A DNA stretch of 56,377 nt from an uncultured Cellvibrio sp. (GTDB lineage Bacteria > Pseudomonadota > Gammaproteobacteria > Pseudomonadales > Cellvibrionaceae). Below are positions 17,614-26,477 of this stretch, piece after piece. A program made the translations under genes and the position numbers. Location: assembly GCA_946481095.1 (NCBI GenBank), contig CAMLML010000024.1:1-56377 (forward strand), given 5' to 3'. Under the pieces are notes generated by a model. That model did not search any database. It was not told the DNA's origin and worked only from the letters and a program-made list of their open reading frames with translations. How positions within the stretch are numbered: position 1 is the stretch's first letter; each line of letters begins with the position of its first letter.

Positions 17614-18348
17614 TTAATACTTCCGCAAATGATCCCAAGGCGTTGTAGCCTGTGATAACAAATAATACAGACTATGACCGGACAATTTAATAACCAACGC
17701 CAATACTATTATTCCAATCATAATTTTTAATGGAATAGCCACAAAATATATTTGTGCTTGAGGCATGGAACGGGAAATTAAAGCCAGAATGACATCAACC
17801 AAAAACAATACAATAATAACCGGGCTTGCAACAATAAATCCTAAAATAAAAATGCCCGAAATGGATTTAAAAAAATCGGCATCAACTTGATAAAAAGCCA
17901 TAGGCGGTGCATAACGAAGCAACTCACTAAAAAAGTACAAAAACTCGTAGTGCAAATTGGTCCCAAAAAAAGTAGCTACCAGTATTAGACTCAGTAATGT
18001 TCCAACGGGACTGGTAGTTTGAAAATTGACAGGATCGAAAGTGGCGCCAGCCGATATTCCCATCTGCACATCAATCAGCTGTGCAACCATATGCAGCGAA
18101 GCATTAGCAGCATGGAATCCAAGAGATAAAACAATACCGAGAAAAAACTCAGGGATTAAATAAAACCAATGAAAATTTTCTGGCAAGACGACAGATGCTC
18201 CCAAACTGAAAGCAATAATTACAGACCAGGAAACAGTTAGTAAGGTGCGCACCAAGAAGGGAATATGCGAAAAAAATATTACCGGGGCTATCAGTGTGAT
18301 CGGGGACAAGCGGCAAAATATACATGCAATTGAATAAAACAGATCCAT
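17614..18348 (-). CDS. fliR: Flagellar export gate protein FliR
   Basis: This protein is 244 aa from ATG at 18348 (MDLFYSIACIFCRLSPI), directly after the fliQ stop. A longer frame inside fliQ is not needed. It has about six hydrophobic segments. Family patterns are FLGIVLSLGFHAANASLHMV, AQLIDVQMGISAGATFDP and PQAQIYFVAIPLKIMIGI. It forms the gate with FliP and FliQ. fliR-flhB-flhA is a common order. Confidence 0.95.
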   Translation of the reverse strand: MDLFYSIACIFCRLSPITLIAPVIFFSHIPFLVRTLLTVSWSVIIAFSLGASVVLPENFHWFYLIPEFFLGIVLSLGFHAANASLHMVAQLIDVQMGISAGATFDPVNFQTTSPVGTLLSLILVATFFGTNLHYEFLYFFSELLRYAPPMAFYQVDADFFKSISGIFILGFIVASPVIIVLFLVDVILALISRSMPQAQIYFVAIPLKIMIGIIVLALVIKLSGHSLYYLLSQATTPWDHLRKY

Positions 18349-18349
18349 C

Positions 18350-18610
18350 TCATCCAGCCGCCTGAAGAATTGTACTCCGCGCATACTCAACCAATTCTGC
18401 CATCATCCATGATCCCAACACCAAAAGGGTTATCACTGCCGCAATAATTTTGGGAATGAATGTTAAGGTCATTTCTTGAATTTGAGTTGCGACCTGAATA
18501 ATACTAACCAGCAAGCCCACGACCAAGCACACCAAAAGAAACGGAGCCGCAATTTTTGCAGCTGTCAATAACATGTGGTTGACTAATTCCAAAGCAACAT
18601 CTTGGTTCAT
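18350..18610 (-). CDS. fliQ: Flagellar export gate protein FliQ, first gene of the operon
   Basis: This 86-aa protein has two membrane helices flanking the conserved loop. VSIIQVATQIQEMTLTFIPK (about residues 29-48) is the FliQ signature. ATG at 18610 has AGGTAGGA just upstream. It is the first gene of the minus-strand flagellar operon. The 211 bp before it hold no convincing sigma-28 or sigma-54 promoter, so what drives the operon is unresolved. Confidence 0.95.
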   Translation of the reverse strand: MNQDVALELVNHMLLTAAKIAAPFLLVCLVVGLLVSIIQVATQIQEMTLTFIPKIIAAVITLLVLGSWMMAELVEYARSTILQAAG

Positions 18611-18724
18611 AGTCCTACCTGCATTTTGGGTTCCATATACTCCATTTCCACAAACATCAACAATTTTTATAATTAATAATCAGGCACATAACTTTGCTGT
18701 ACCCACGCGGCACTTTTTACCAGA

Positions 18725-18740
18725 GCTAATTTCGATTAGC
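18725..18740. promoter_or_regulatory. Inverted repeat upstream of the flagellar operon
   Basis: A perfect 6-bp inverted repeat, GCTAAT-TTCG-ATTAGC, lies 115 bp upstream of fliQ in the only non-coding gap before the operon. It could be an operator. It could also be the end of the glycosyltransferase transcript, but no T-run follows it on the minus strand. No -10/-35 pair nearby is convincing, so no promoter is called. Confidence 0.3.
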
Positions 18741-18821
18741 AATAACAAAAAAATCAAACTTCACACAAGGTACTTGAAATAGTAACCATAACCCACTGTT
18801 ACATATCGTAAATTTGTAAAA

Positions 18822-19811
18822 TTAAATTATTTTTTCTTCAATTAAAACTTTTAAATGGAAATCGATAGATTTTGCCAAGCCAATCTGGCAGAGGGAGTCT
18901 ATATCCGACTGTTTAAGTATAAAATTTGCGAGGTAGAAACTCTTTAAATCAGAGCCATGCTGTGCCAGAAAGAAATCTCTTGCCTCAAGATGTAGCGGGT
19001 CTATGAACTCTCCAGCTCGCGGGTGCCCCAACCAATCATCCGAAAAATTACCCAACCTTTGATATTTTTTAACAAAATCACTTAAGCGGGCACAAGGAAA
19101 ATGCAAAATAATCGGATCTGAATGCCTACCCATTCTACGATGGCCGTCTCCTATAATGGAGTGTACATCATAAAACTCAATTTTATTGCTATACGTACTT
19201 ACACAAGATTTACCGTTTTGGTAATACAAAAAATACTTTTCTTTCATCCATTTATTTTTCATAAAAAATTCTTTTTGATCGTCGGTATAAAACCAATAAC
19301 GATTTTTAAAATGATTTATTTTAAAATAAGAAGAAGATGCATAAATATTAATTGATTCAATATTCGTTGAAATGGATTCATAATTAAGATAAGTGACTGA
19401 TCGAATACAATTGATCTGCAAATCTGCAAAATATGTAAAAACATCATGACCATTTGGATAAAATAATTCGTCCAGATCAATATGTAAAACCCAATCAACA
19501 CCTTGGGCCTTTGCGAGATAAAAACCTACATAAAAATTTAACTCCTGACGAACCATAACTTCCCTATCAAGCAACTTCTGTTTTTCGCTTCCCAATTCGA
19601 AAAAATATTTATCCCATAATTTCCTCAAATTTTCATCTTTTAAAAAAACATTAACCTCAGGATGTTTTTTGATCCGATTAAATGTTTCCAGACTATTATC
19701 ATCTACAAAAATATAAAAATACTTAAATCCAATTGCCTGATGATAACGAATAAACGCATCAATAGAGTCTTGAGCATCTGCAATTGTAGTTATTATACCC
19801 AACTTTAACAT
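18822..19811 (-). CDS. Glycosyltransferase, GT2/GT92-like
   Basis: This 329-aa soluble protein begins with a Rossmann-like strand (MLKLGIITTI) and AFIRYHQAIGFKYFYIFVDD. The metal-binding DxD site is HIDLDELF near residue 120. DVHSIIGDGHRRMGRHSDPI and HFPCAR follow, as in the family that transfers sugars to glycans (Glyco_tranf_2_4/GT92). ATG at 19811 has GGGAGG five bases upstream. The acceptor is unknown. It lies between the eCIS-linked TPR gene and the flagellar operon, both on the same strand. Modification of a surface or exported protein is possible but not shown. Confidence 0.8.
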   Translation of the reverse strand: MLKLGIITTIADAQDSIDAFIRYHQAIGFKYFYIFVDDNSLETFNRIKKHPEVNVFLKDENLRKLWDKYFFELGSEKQKLLDREVMVRQELNFYVGFYLAKAQGVDWVLHIDLDELFYPNGHDVFTYFADLQINCIRSVTYLNYESISTNIESINIYASSSYFKINHFKNRYWFYTDDQKEFFMKNKWMKEKYFLYYQNGKSCVSTYSNKIEFYDVHSIIGDGHRRMGRHSDPIILHFPCARLSDFVKKYQRLGNFSDDWLGHPRAGEFIDPLHLEARDFFLAQHGSDLKSFYLANFILKQSDIDSLCQIGLAKSIDFHLKVLIEEKII

Positions 19812-19877
19812 ACAGCCTCCCAATATCGAGAGGCGCACTATAGCGAAAACAATTAATAAATCAAACCCGCCAAACGA

Positions 19878-20771
19878 TTATACCAACCTGACAATCTTCT
19901 CCAATTCTTGATCTATCACTACCAAATAATGTATCAACCTTGCCGAAGGTTGCTCAATTTTTACTAAAATATCCCTTTCTTTCTTTAATAAATCAAATTC
20001 TTTTAGATCCAACATAATAAGTGCATAGTCAAGTCTGGATGCATGATCATCCGAAAATAGTTTGAGTAATTTTTGTAAATAAGATGCCGCCATTTTTTTA
20101 TCGCCCAGGCTAAGCTCAACCAGAGATAGGTGACGTAATACCGAAGAATCCTGCTGATTGATCACATAAGCATTTAATAATGCGTTTTTTGCATTGCCAT
20201 AGTTTTTCATCAACAACCAGCAAATTCCCAGTTGTAATAATGCGTTGAAATTTCGAGGATCGGCATTCAATACTGCCTGATAAATTTTCTCTGCCTCAGT
20301 AAAACGATGCTGCGCCGCTATAGCAATACCGAGATTTACCGAAAACTGTGTATTTTTTGGTTGCAGATTATGTGCACGCCACCATGCGTATTCAGCCTGT
20401 TGATACTTGCCAATCAGCAAATTGATGCGTGCCAGATTATGCCAATTTTGTGGATCCTGTTGATCTACCTGAACAGCTTTTTCCAACAATTCAATTCCTT
20501 TGGTTTGTTCACCTATTGAAAAATAAATTTGCCCCAGATTGGACATTGCAGTGGCATAGTCAGGTTTCAATTGGGTCGCTGTTTGCAAATGGTCAATTGC
20601 ATTTTGCCATTCACCTTTTTGTCCATACACGAAACCTAAATTATTATGTGCAGTAGCGTGATTGGCATTTAAACTCAATACCGCTTTGTATGCACTTTCT
20701 GCCGCCGATAAATTTCCACGTACATGAGCTTGTACTGCGGCAGTGAGTTGTTCATCAATCAGCATGTCCAT
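19878..20771 (-). CDS. TPR-repeat protein at the end of the eCIS operon
   Basis: This 297-aa protein is built from about seven tetratricopeptide repeats. Examples are ATAHNNLGFVYGQKGEWQNA, ATAMSNLGQIYFSIGEQTKG and NALLQLGICWLLMKNYGNAK. There is no signal peptide or membrane segment. The ATG overlaps the stop of the DUF4157 gene by one base, with GAGAGGA upstream, so the two are translationally coupled. TPR proteins can act as chaperones or glycosyltransferase partners. Either the cargo-like gene before it or the glycosyltransferase after it could be the partner. Confidence 0.85.
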   Translation of the reverse strand: MDMLIDEQLTAAVQAHVRGNLSAAESAYKAVLSLNANHATAHNNLGFVYGQKGEWQNAIDHLQTATQLKPDYATAMSNLGQIYFSIGEQTKGIELLEKAVQVDQQDPQNWHNLARINLLIGKYQQAEYAWWRAHNLQPKNTQFSVNLGIAIAAQHRFTEAEKIYQAVLNADPRNFNALLQLGICWLLMKNYGNAKNALLNAYVINQQDSSVLRHLSLVELSLGDKKMAASYLQKLLKLFSDDHASRLDYALIMLDLKEFDLLKKERDILVKIEQPSARLIHYLVVIDQELEKIVRLV

Positions 20772-23700
20772 CAGGCAATCCTCTCGATTAAACCACTTAA
20801 TAATTGATCTGTATCTATATCAGGCACTTCAAATACTATGTCGTCCGTTGAAATATCAAAGGGTTCGCCTTCGTGATAATGAATCGGTAAACGAATGCCG
20901 AATCGATAATCAGAACCAAACGTATAAGATGCAAATTCCCAACGATTATCGTAAACCTCAAAACCAAGTGCACGCACACTGACATATCCACCAATATCAA
21001 AAGTGAAACTGGGTTGTGCATGCACAGCAAGCTCTGCCGTGATATCCAAACCGGTTGCCGGTGTCCAATCAACATGCACACCCGCTTCTGCTGCCCCTTC
21101 AATTCCGAGTGTACCGCCAATATCCAAACCACCGGTTGCACTGGCACCGGTAATACCCAAACCGATTCCCGCACGAACCGATAATCGCAAACCAGCATTC
21201 GCGGGAATATTTAGATGTGCATCACCCGTAATGTGTGTGTCTTCTTCATGTGCGGGGTTATATTCAATTTGCAAAGTCAATTGATCAATTACACCAGGAC
21301 CAATACCCGCCGTCGCACTTAAACCACCACCAACTTCTGCAACAATGCCGGGAAAAATCGGGGCTTGTACTGCGATATTAAAAATCGAACGATTAATTTC
21401 CCGACGCGCAAAAATTTCCAATTCATCAGGCAATCCAATTCGACCAATTACGGTAATCTCTCCATTGGGAGAAAAACGAACACCCGCTGTACCTTGCAAC
21501 CATGGAGCAATTTGTATTGTTAATTCACCATCACCAAACACCACCAATTCATTATTTTCAGATGCAGTTTCTGCAAGTGTTCCATCTTCATTGACTGTAC
21601 GATTGGTAACACCCGCATGAATTTGCCCTGACAACATTCCTCGCGAATAATCAGCAGTGACTTCTGCGGTGAAAGCACCATCGTTGTAATCCACAATTAA
21701 ATTGGAATTAATTCCGGGAATATCCGGTTGCGCTTCACCGTGTGCTGAAACTGCATAACCGGAACCATCCGGTTTTTCTTGTACACGTGCACTGATTTGT
21801 CCGCCGCGAATTCCGCGGCCTGCACGGAGATTGAATTCACCTGCGATGATCATTCCTTCTTCTTCGTTATGTGTAATATCAATGGTTCCATTTTCGACAC
21901 CAGGAACACTGAGCGTGGCTTCACCGTGCGCACGAAAACCTTCTTCGTCAGAATAAGATAAATTTACTGTTGCAGATTCAATACCACTAATTTTTCCACT
22001 CGGGATAACTACTTGACCTCCTACACTCCAATGTCCATGATCATTTTCGTCGAAAATATTTTGCCTATAAAATGAAGCCTCTACACTTGCGTCTATGCCA
22101 TTAAAAAGTCCTTCCTCGAAATTGAAACGACCAGAAAGTCGCAAGCCATTCCCAGTTGATAAACTTGCTTCAATATCGCATTTTCCAATATTTTCAATTT
22201 CTATACCTAAATCACCTTCAATTCCCAATCCATTTTGTGAACTTGCAAATAGTGTTACTGATGCATGATTAACGACAAATGGACTAGGAACATTTATTTC
22301 TGAAGTAGAAAAAGTTTTTTGAACTCTAATGTCAGCTCCTTCCACAATGACATCAATATCGGCTCGATCGAACAGTGGCACACTAGGTAATAGTTTTCCC
22401 CTAGCAATAAAACCTCGCTCAGGATGTAAATCTACGTCTAAAACTCGAATTGGACTTAGCCCAGGTAAAGAGAGTGAATTAAAAGCTGCTGAAGTAGCTC
22501 TGGTAACTGTATCGCGCCTCTTAATACGAAATAAATTATTTCCCAGACCTGGAATACCTACTGGTAACTTTTGGAAATATAAAAATAAATTGGGGTACTC
22601 AGCATGTGGTGTTGTGTCTCTGCTAGAACCTGCGCTATAACCATTTACTTCAAGGCTCGCTGTATCTCCTGTGATCTGTAACGGACCAATTGGTGTAACT
22701 CTAGGAAAAATATCTTCAAATGGACCAGCTCCTTCGGGAGCATTTTTGGGTACCCCCCCGGTTTCAGATAGGAACAATTTTGGTGCATAGGACTCTGGCG
22801 CAAGTCTCGCCAAATCGTCTGGTGACAGCTCTCGAAAACCATTTAAATGCTCACCATTACTAATAGCTGCAAATGACCAAAAAATATTTTCGTTAGGTAC
22901 AGGCCTTGAATCTGAAATAGTATTAGTAAACGCGACACTATAGTTACTTCTTATTTCCCGATAATCAGACAAAATGCCTTTGTCATTAAAAAGCTGGATG
23001 GCCACTCTGAGACGCTCATTAATATATCGATCAACTAACCCTCCAGACGTTCCATTTGCACCTCGTTCTAAAAGTTCATAATTCCTTTGAGGATCTTCAA
23101 TCATCGCTTTTTGAGAACCATCGCTTTCAGCTCCTAACTGGTCTTCCAAACGATGATCAACTTGAAATGTTGCACCTGAATCGTCTACATCATCCTCGGA
23201 TTCAGCTACTGCTGTATCTGCAGGTATCGCAGAAGCAGCACCAGCAAGAGGAGGTATAGCTACTGTATGTCTGGAGTCCCAAAACGGTAATACAAATTTT
23301 TTAGTTAAATCTCTTTTGTTTCCAAATAAAAAGAAATTAGTTACCCTCGTAGATTGTAAGACATGAAATTCAGTTGGATTAGAATCAATAGTATTGTTTT
23401 GAATTCTCGATATCGGAACAGGGGTCGCCCGAAAATAACGGTTCCAATTTCTAACTTGAACAGTATTACGCTCTTGCCGACGAACATATAGAGGTTCACT
23501 TTCCGTCGCTTCATACAAATCTCTATGCCGATCCATTTTAAAATCCGGTACTCTAACACTTGAAATTTTCAATTTCTTAGGGCCGGGAGATTCATTGGAA
23601 TTAAATTCGTAGCTAATACCATTATCAGATCCAACAAATATTCCCGAGCCGGCTGAAGTTTCTGTAACCTCCCGCATAATCTTCCTCGTCACCCCACTCC

Positions 23701-24409
23701 CCTGCTGCACCACATGTGTCAACTCATGCGCTAACAATCGTTTACCTTCTGTAGTATTGGGGGCATATTCACCAGACGCAAAAAATATATCGCTGCCAAC
23801 AGTAAACGCACGCGCACTTAATTGTTTGCAAAGTGCATCGGCGGCAGCATCGTTGTGAATACAAACGGAAGCAAAATCGTGACTGAATTGGGTCTCCATT
23901 TCACTGCGCACATCTTCCGGTAATTGAGTGCCCTGACCTTTTAAAGATTCGATTTGTTGTTCAACTTCAGCGCTCACACCGTTTTCATTTTCTGGATTTG
24001 CAGTTTCTGGCGCGGATGATTCTGTTGTAGCATCACTCGCAACATTGTGCATTTTTGCTATGGATTCATCCGGTAAACGTGAAATTTTTGTTTGCAGGGA
24101 TTGTGTGTTACCCAAGGTTTTTTCCGGCTGACTATTTCCGGGATTTACGGTTTCACAGGGCGTTGAATTATTGGCTGGTGAGCGACTGACGACCTCATCC
24201 GCAACACGATCAGCTTCCTGTTCATGTGTATCGCCCGGAGTACTAACACTTAATTTTGTTTGCAAATACGGCGCTGGCTGTAAGGTATTTTGTTCAGATG
24301 ATTTTTTCGCAACTTTTTTTGATGCCTGAGTAGAATCCTCAGCTACTTTTGAGCGATGAACATTATTATCAGATGAGGCTTTTTTACTTAATGGTTTCAC
24401 TGCAGACAT
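20771..24409 (-). CDS. DUF4157 protein with HELTH motif and long beta-repeat C-terminus, candidate eCIS cargo
   Basis: This 1212-aa protein has a disordered, charged N-terminus of about 160 residues containing LSVSTPGDTHEQEADRVADE, a stretch typical of eCIS-linked DUF4157 proteins. The DUF4157 domain follows at about residues 160-240, ending RLLAHELTHVVQQG with His228, Glu229 and His232 forming an HExxH zinc site. Residues 250-600 are not recognised. Residues about 620-1212 are a run of short beta-rich units with Gly-Asp/Asn turns (such as GFRAHGEATLSVPG). A very glycine-rich tract lies near residues 1090-1150. The gene follows the AAA+ ATPase, the common slot for eCIS-loaded proteins. Cargo status and peptidase activity are inferred. 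Confidence 0.85.
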   Translation of the reverse strand: MSAVKPLSKKASSDNNVHRSKVAEDSTQASKKVAKKSSEQNTLQPAPYLQTKLSVSTPGDTHEQEADRVADEVVSRSPANNSTPCETVNPGNSQPEKTLGNTQSLQTKISRLPDESIAKMHNVASDATTESSAPETANPENENGVSAEVEQQIESLKGQGTQLPEDVRSEMETQFSHDFASVCIHNDAAADALCKQLSARAFTVGSDIFFASGEYAPNTTEGKRLLAHELTHVVQQGSGVTRKIMREVTETSAGSGIFVGSDNGISYEFNSNESPGPKKLKISSVRVPDFKMDRHRDLYEATESEPLYVRRQERNTVQVRNWNRYFRATPVPISRIQNNTIDSNPTEFHVLQSTRVTNFFLFGNKRDLTKKFVLPFWDSRHTVAIPPLAGAASAIPADTAVAESEDDVDDSGATFQVDHRLEDQLGAESDGSQKAMIEDPQRNYELLERGANGTSGGLVDRYINERLRVAIQLFNDKGILSDYREIRSNYSVAFTNTISDSRPVPNENIFWSFAAISNGEHLNGFRELSPDDLARLAPESYAPKLFLSETGGVPKNAPEGAGPFEDIFPRVTPIGPLQITGDTASLEVNGYSAGSSRDTTPHAEYPNLFLYFQKLPVGIPGLGNNLFRIKRRDTVTRATSAAFNSLSLPGLSPIRVLDVDLHPERGFIARGKLLPSVPLFDRADIDVIVEGADIRVQKTFSTSEINVPSPFVVNHASVTLFASSQNGLGIEGDLGIEIENIGKCDIEASLSTGNGLRLSGRFNFEEGLFNGIDASVEASFYRQNIFDENDHGHWSVGGQVVIPSGKISGIESATVNLSYSDEEGFRAHGEATLSVPGVENGTIDITHNEEEGMIIAGEFNLRAGRGIRGGQISARVQEKPDGSGYAVSAHGEAQPDIPGINSNLIVDYNDGAFTAEVTADYSRGMLSGQIHAGVTNRTVNEDGTLAETASENNELVVFGDGELTIQIAPWLQGTAGVRFSPNGEITVIGRIGLPDELEIFARREINRSIFNIAVQAPIFPGIVAEVGGGLSATAGIGPGVIDQLTLQIEYNPAHEEDTHITGDAHLNIPANAGLRLSVRAGIGLGITGASATGGLDIGGTLGIEGAAEAGVHVDWTPATGLDITAELAVHAQPSFTFDIGGYVSVRALGFEVYDNRWEFASYTFGSDYRFGIRLPIHYHEGEPFDISTDDIVFEVPDIDTDQLLSGLIERIA

Positions 24410-24425
24410 AATGATCCCCGCTTAA

Positions 24426-26477
24426 TCACAAGGTCGCTGTAATTTGCGCTGCCAATTTGGGTGGAATAGGTTTTCCGGATTTACGATATTCAGTGGCCAA
24501 TGTACGCAGCAATAATGCGTAAGGCAGTGCAGAATCTTTTGCATAAGGTAAATCTGCTGCTGCTGCCAAAACCGCATTGCGAATATAACCGCCGGTTAAA
24601 TCACACAAGCTGGCCAATTGACGGCAATATTGCTCTCCTGGACTGCGATTGCCCAAATGCGATTGCCAAATGCGTGTACGTTCTTCCAGTTCCGGAGAAT
24701 TGAATTCGATAATCATATCGAGGCGACGCATAAATGCTGAATCAATTCTCCCCATACCATTGGTTGTCAGCAACACAATCCCTGAATATTGCTCAATACG
24801 CGACAGCAAATAATTGGTCAGCATATTGGCAAAACGCTCACCACCGGAACCTATATCATCTGTACGTTTTCCAAAAAGTGCATCAGCTTCGTCAATTAAA
24901 ATAATGAAATCCTGATTGCAGGCTTCATCCATAACCCGGGTAATATTTTTTTCTGTTTCGCCTATGTATTTATTCAAAACAGATCCCAAATCCAATCGAT
25001 AAAGTGGAATGCCCAATTGCGATGCAATATAGGATGCAGCCAATGTTTTACCTGTACCACTTTCTCCGGAAAACAGGGCTTTGACGCCATTATGCTGATT
25101 CGCAGAAGTTGAATGGCCTAACGCCGTAAAAATATCATCGCGATTACGACAACGCTGCAATAATCTATTCAATTCTTCATCAATTAATTTCGGAAAAACA
25201 ACTGCTTTATGATGAATCTTTTGTGGTAAATGAATTGCAAGATCACACAGGGACTCAGGCGCAATATCCAATCTTGCTTGTAATATTATATTTTCCAGTG
25301 ATTCATTATTCAGCTGTCTCGATAAATTGACCTGTTTCATAATTACAGGAATCATCGATGAACTCATCAACCAACGCTTTGCCAGCTTATCAGCCAAATC
25401 AGCGTCCACCCAATTTGACCAGACAGAAAATCGTTCAACATAATCCTCTTTGATAATTTTATATTCTGCTATATGAGTGGAATCCATTGAGGAAATAATT
25501 GATGAGCTGGATTTTTTATGGGCTGCGATAACAACCGAACGAACATTGATAGTGTCTGGTATCAGTGAATCATCCGATAACAAAATGGGTAACCAATCAA
25601 ATGCACGACTAAACCAAAACAGTTTTTTGGGCTGTTCACACAACTTCCGATCAAGTATGACAGGAAGCAAATCCAACATTTCCGCTATCTGACAAGCAAA
25701 AGCTATAGCTTGATGAACAGGCGCATAAAGATTCAATCGGATAATTTTTTTTAATCGAAATTCCAATGAAAAAAAATCCAGTGCTGTTTTATGTTTTTCC
25801 AAATTGCGTAAAGGTTGGATATGAATCGATCCATCAAATTCAAGTATTGTGCAGAAATTACTGGTTTTTTCTGCCATGACATCTGTCGACATACAAAATT
25901 GATCGTTCACAACAACTCGACGAATATGCTGATGACTTACTTTTGGCTCCAGTAGCTCCAGCCAAATATCTTTATTTACTTGTACCGATGCCAAAGCAAG
26001 CGGCCCATCTGACTGAATTAATAATAGTTCTTCACGAACAAAAAAATGCTGGCAGATATCCGATGGGCTTAATCGAACAGAAAATAATAGCGACAATAAC
26101 TCACAAATTAAATGAACTTTAGGATAGGTATTATCCTGTGGCCCCTGTAATTCCTGTATAGCTAAATTTAACCAGTAATTATTTTCAATTTCCACACATA
26201 AAAACAATAAAAACAAATCCTGCCTGGTGATAGATAACCCGTGTAATGCCTTGCCAAGATTCACAGGAATATCCAGAGACTCTATAGTCACTTTTGAAAA
26301 TTCATGAGCAAGATTATTGATAGAAGAATTTAATTGTTCAGACAGCTGCTGATCAAAATTAGCAGATTTAAATAGAACAGAATCAGGCACATGTGTTTTA
26401 CCAAACCAACAAATGGCTCCCAATATCCACAATTCACAACTCAAGGTTTTGATTGACAAAGGCCATTGTGCATTCAT
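24426..26477 (-). CDS. AAA+ ATPase of the eCIS (Afp15/Pvc15-like)
   Basis: This 683-aa protein has a poorly conserved N-terminal two-thirds and a C-terminal AAA+ domain. Walker A is FSGESGTGKTLAASYIASQL (about residue 470). Walker B is IILIDEADALFGKR (about residue 527). A sensor-1 region LLTTNGMGRIDSAF and an arginine finger in FMRRLD are present. The family is found in nearly all eCIS operons and acts in assembly or cargo loading in the cytoplasm. It overlaps the preceding gene (ATGA) and lies 16 bases before the DUF4157 gene. Confidence 0.93.
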   Translation of the reverse strand: MNAQWPLSIKTLSCELWILGAICWFGKTHVPDSVLFKSANFDQQLSEQLNSSINNLAHEFSKVTIESLDIPVNLGKALHGLSITRQDLFLLFLCVEIENNYWLNLAIQELQGPQDNTYPKVHLICELLSLLFSVRLSPSDICQHFFVREELLLIQSDGPLALASVQVNKDIWLELLEPKVSHQHIRRVVVNDQFCMSTDVMAEKTSNFCTILEFDGSIHIQPLRNLEKHKTALDFFSLEFRLKKIIRLNLYAPVHQAIAFACQIAEMLDLLPVILDRKLCEQPKKLFWFSRAFDWLPILLSDDSLIPDTINVRSVVIAAHKKSSSSIISSMDSTHIAEYKIIKEDYVERFSVWSNWVDADLADKLAKRWLMSSSMIPVIMKQVNLSRQLNNESLENIILQARLDIAPESLCDLAIHLPQKIHHKAVVFPKLIDEELNRLLQRCRNRDDIFTALGHSTSANQHNGVKALFSGESGTGKTLAASYIASQLGIPLYRLDLGSVLNKYIGETEKNITRVMDEACNQDFIILIDEADALFGKRTDDIGSGGERFANMLTNYLLSRIEQYSGIVLLTTNGMGRIDSAFMRRLDMIIEFNSPELEERTRIWQSHLGNRSPGEQYCRQLASLCDLTGGYIRNAVLAAAADLPYAKDSALPYALLLRTLATEYRKSGKPIPPKLAAQITATL

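Noticed and set aside
18611..18821. Sigma-28 or sigma-54 promoter in front of the flagellar operon
   Set aside because: GAAGTTT and GCTAATCG have the wrong spacing for sigma-28, and no GG-N10-GC pair was found.
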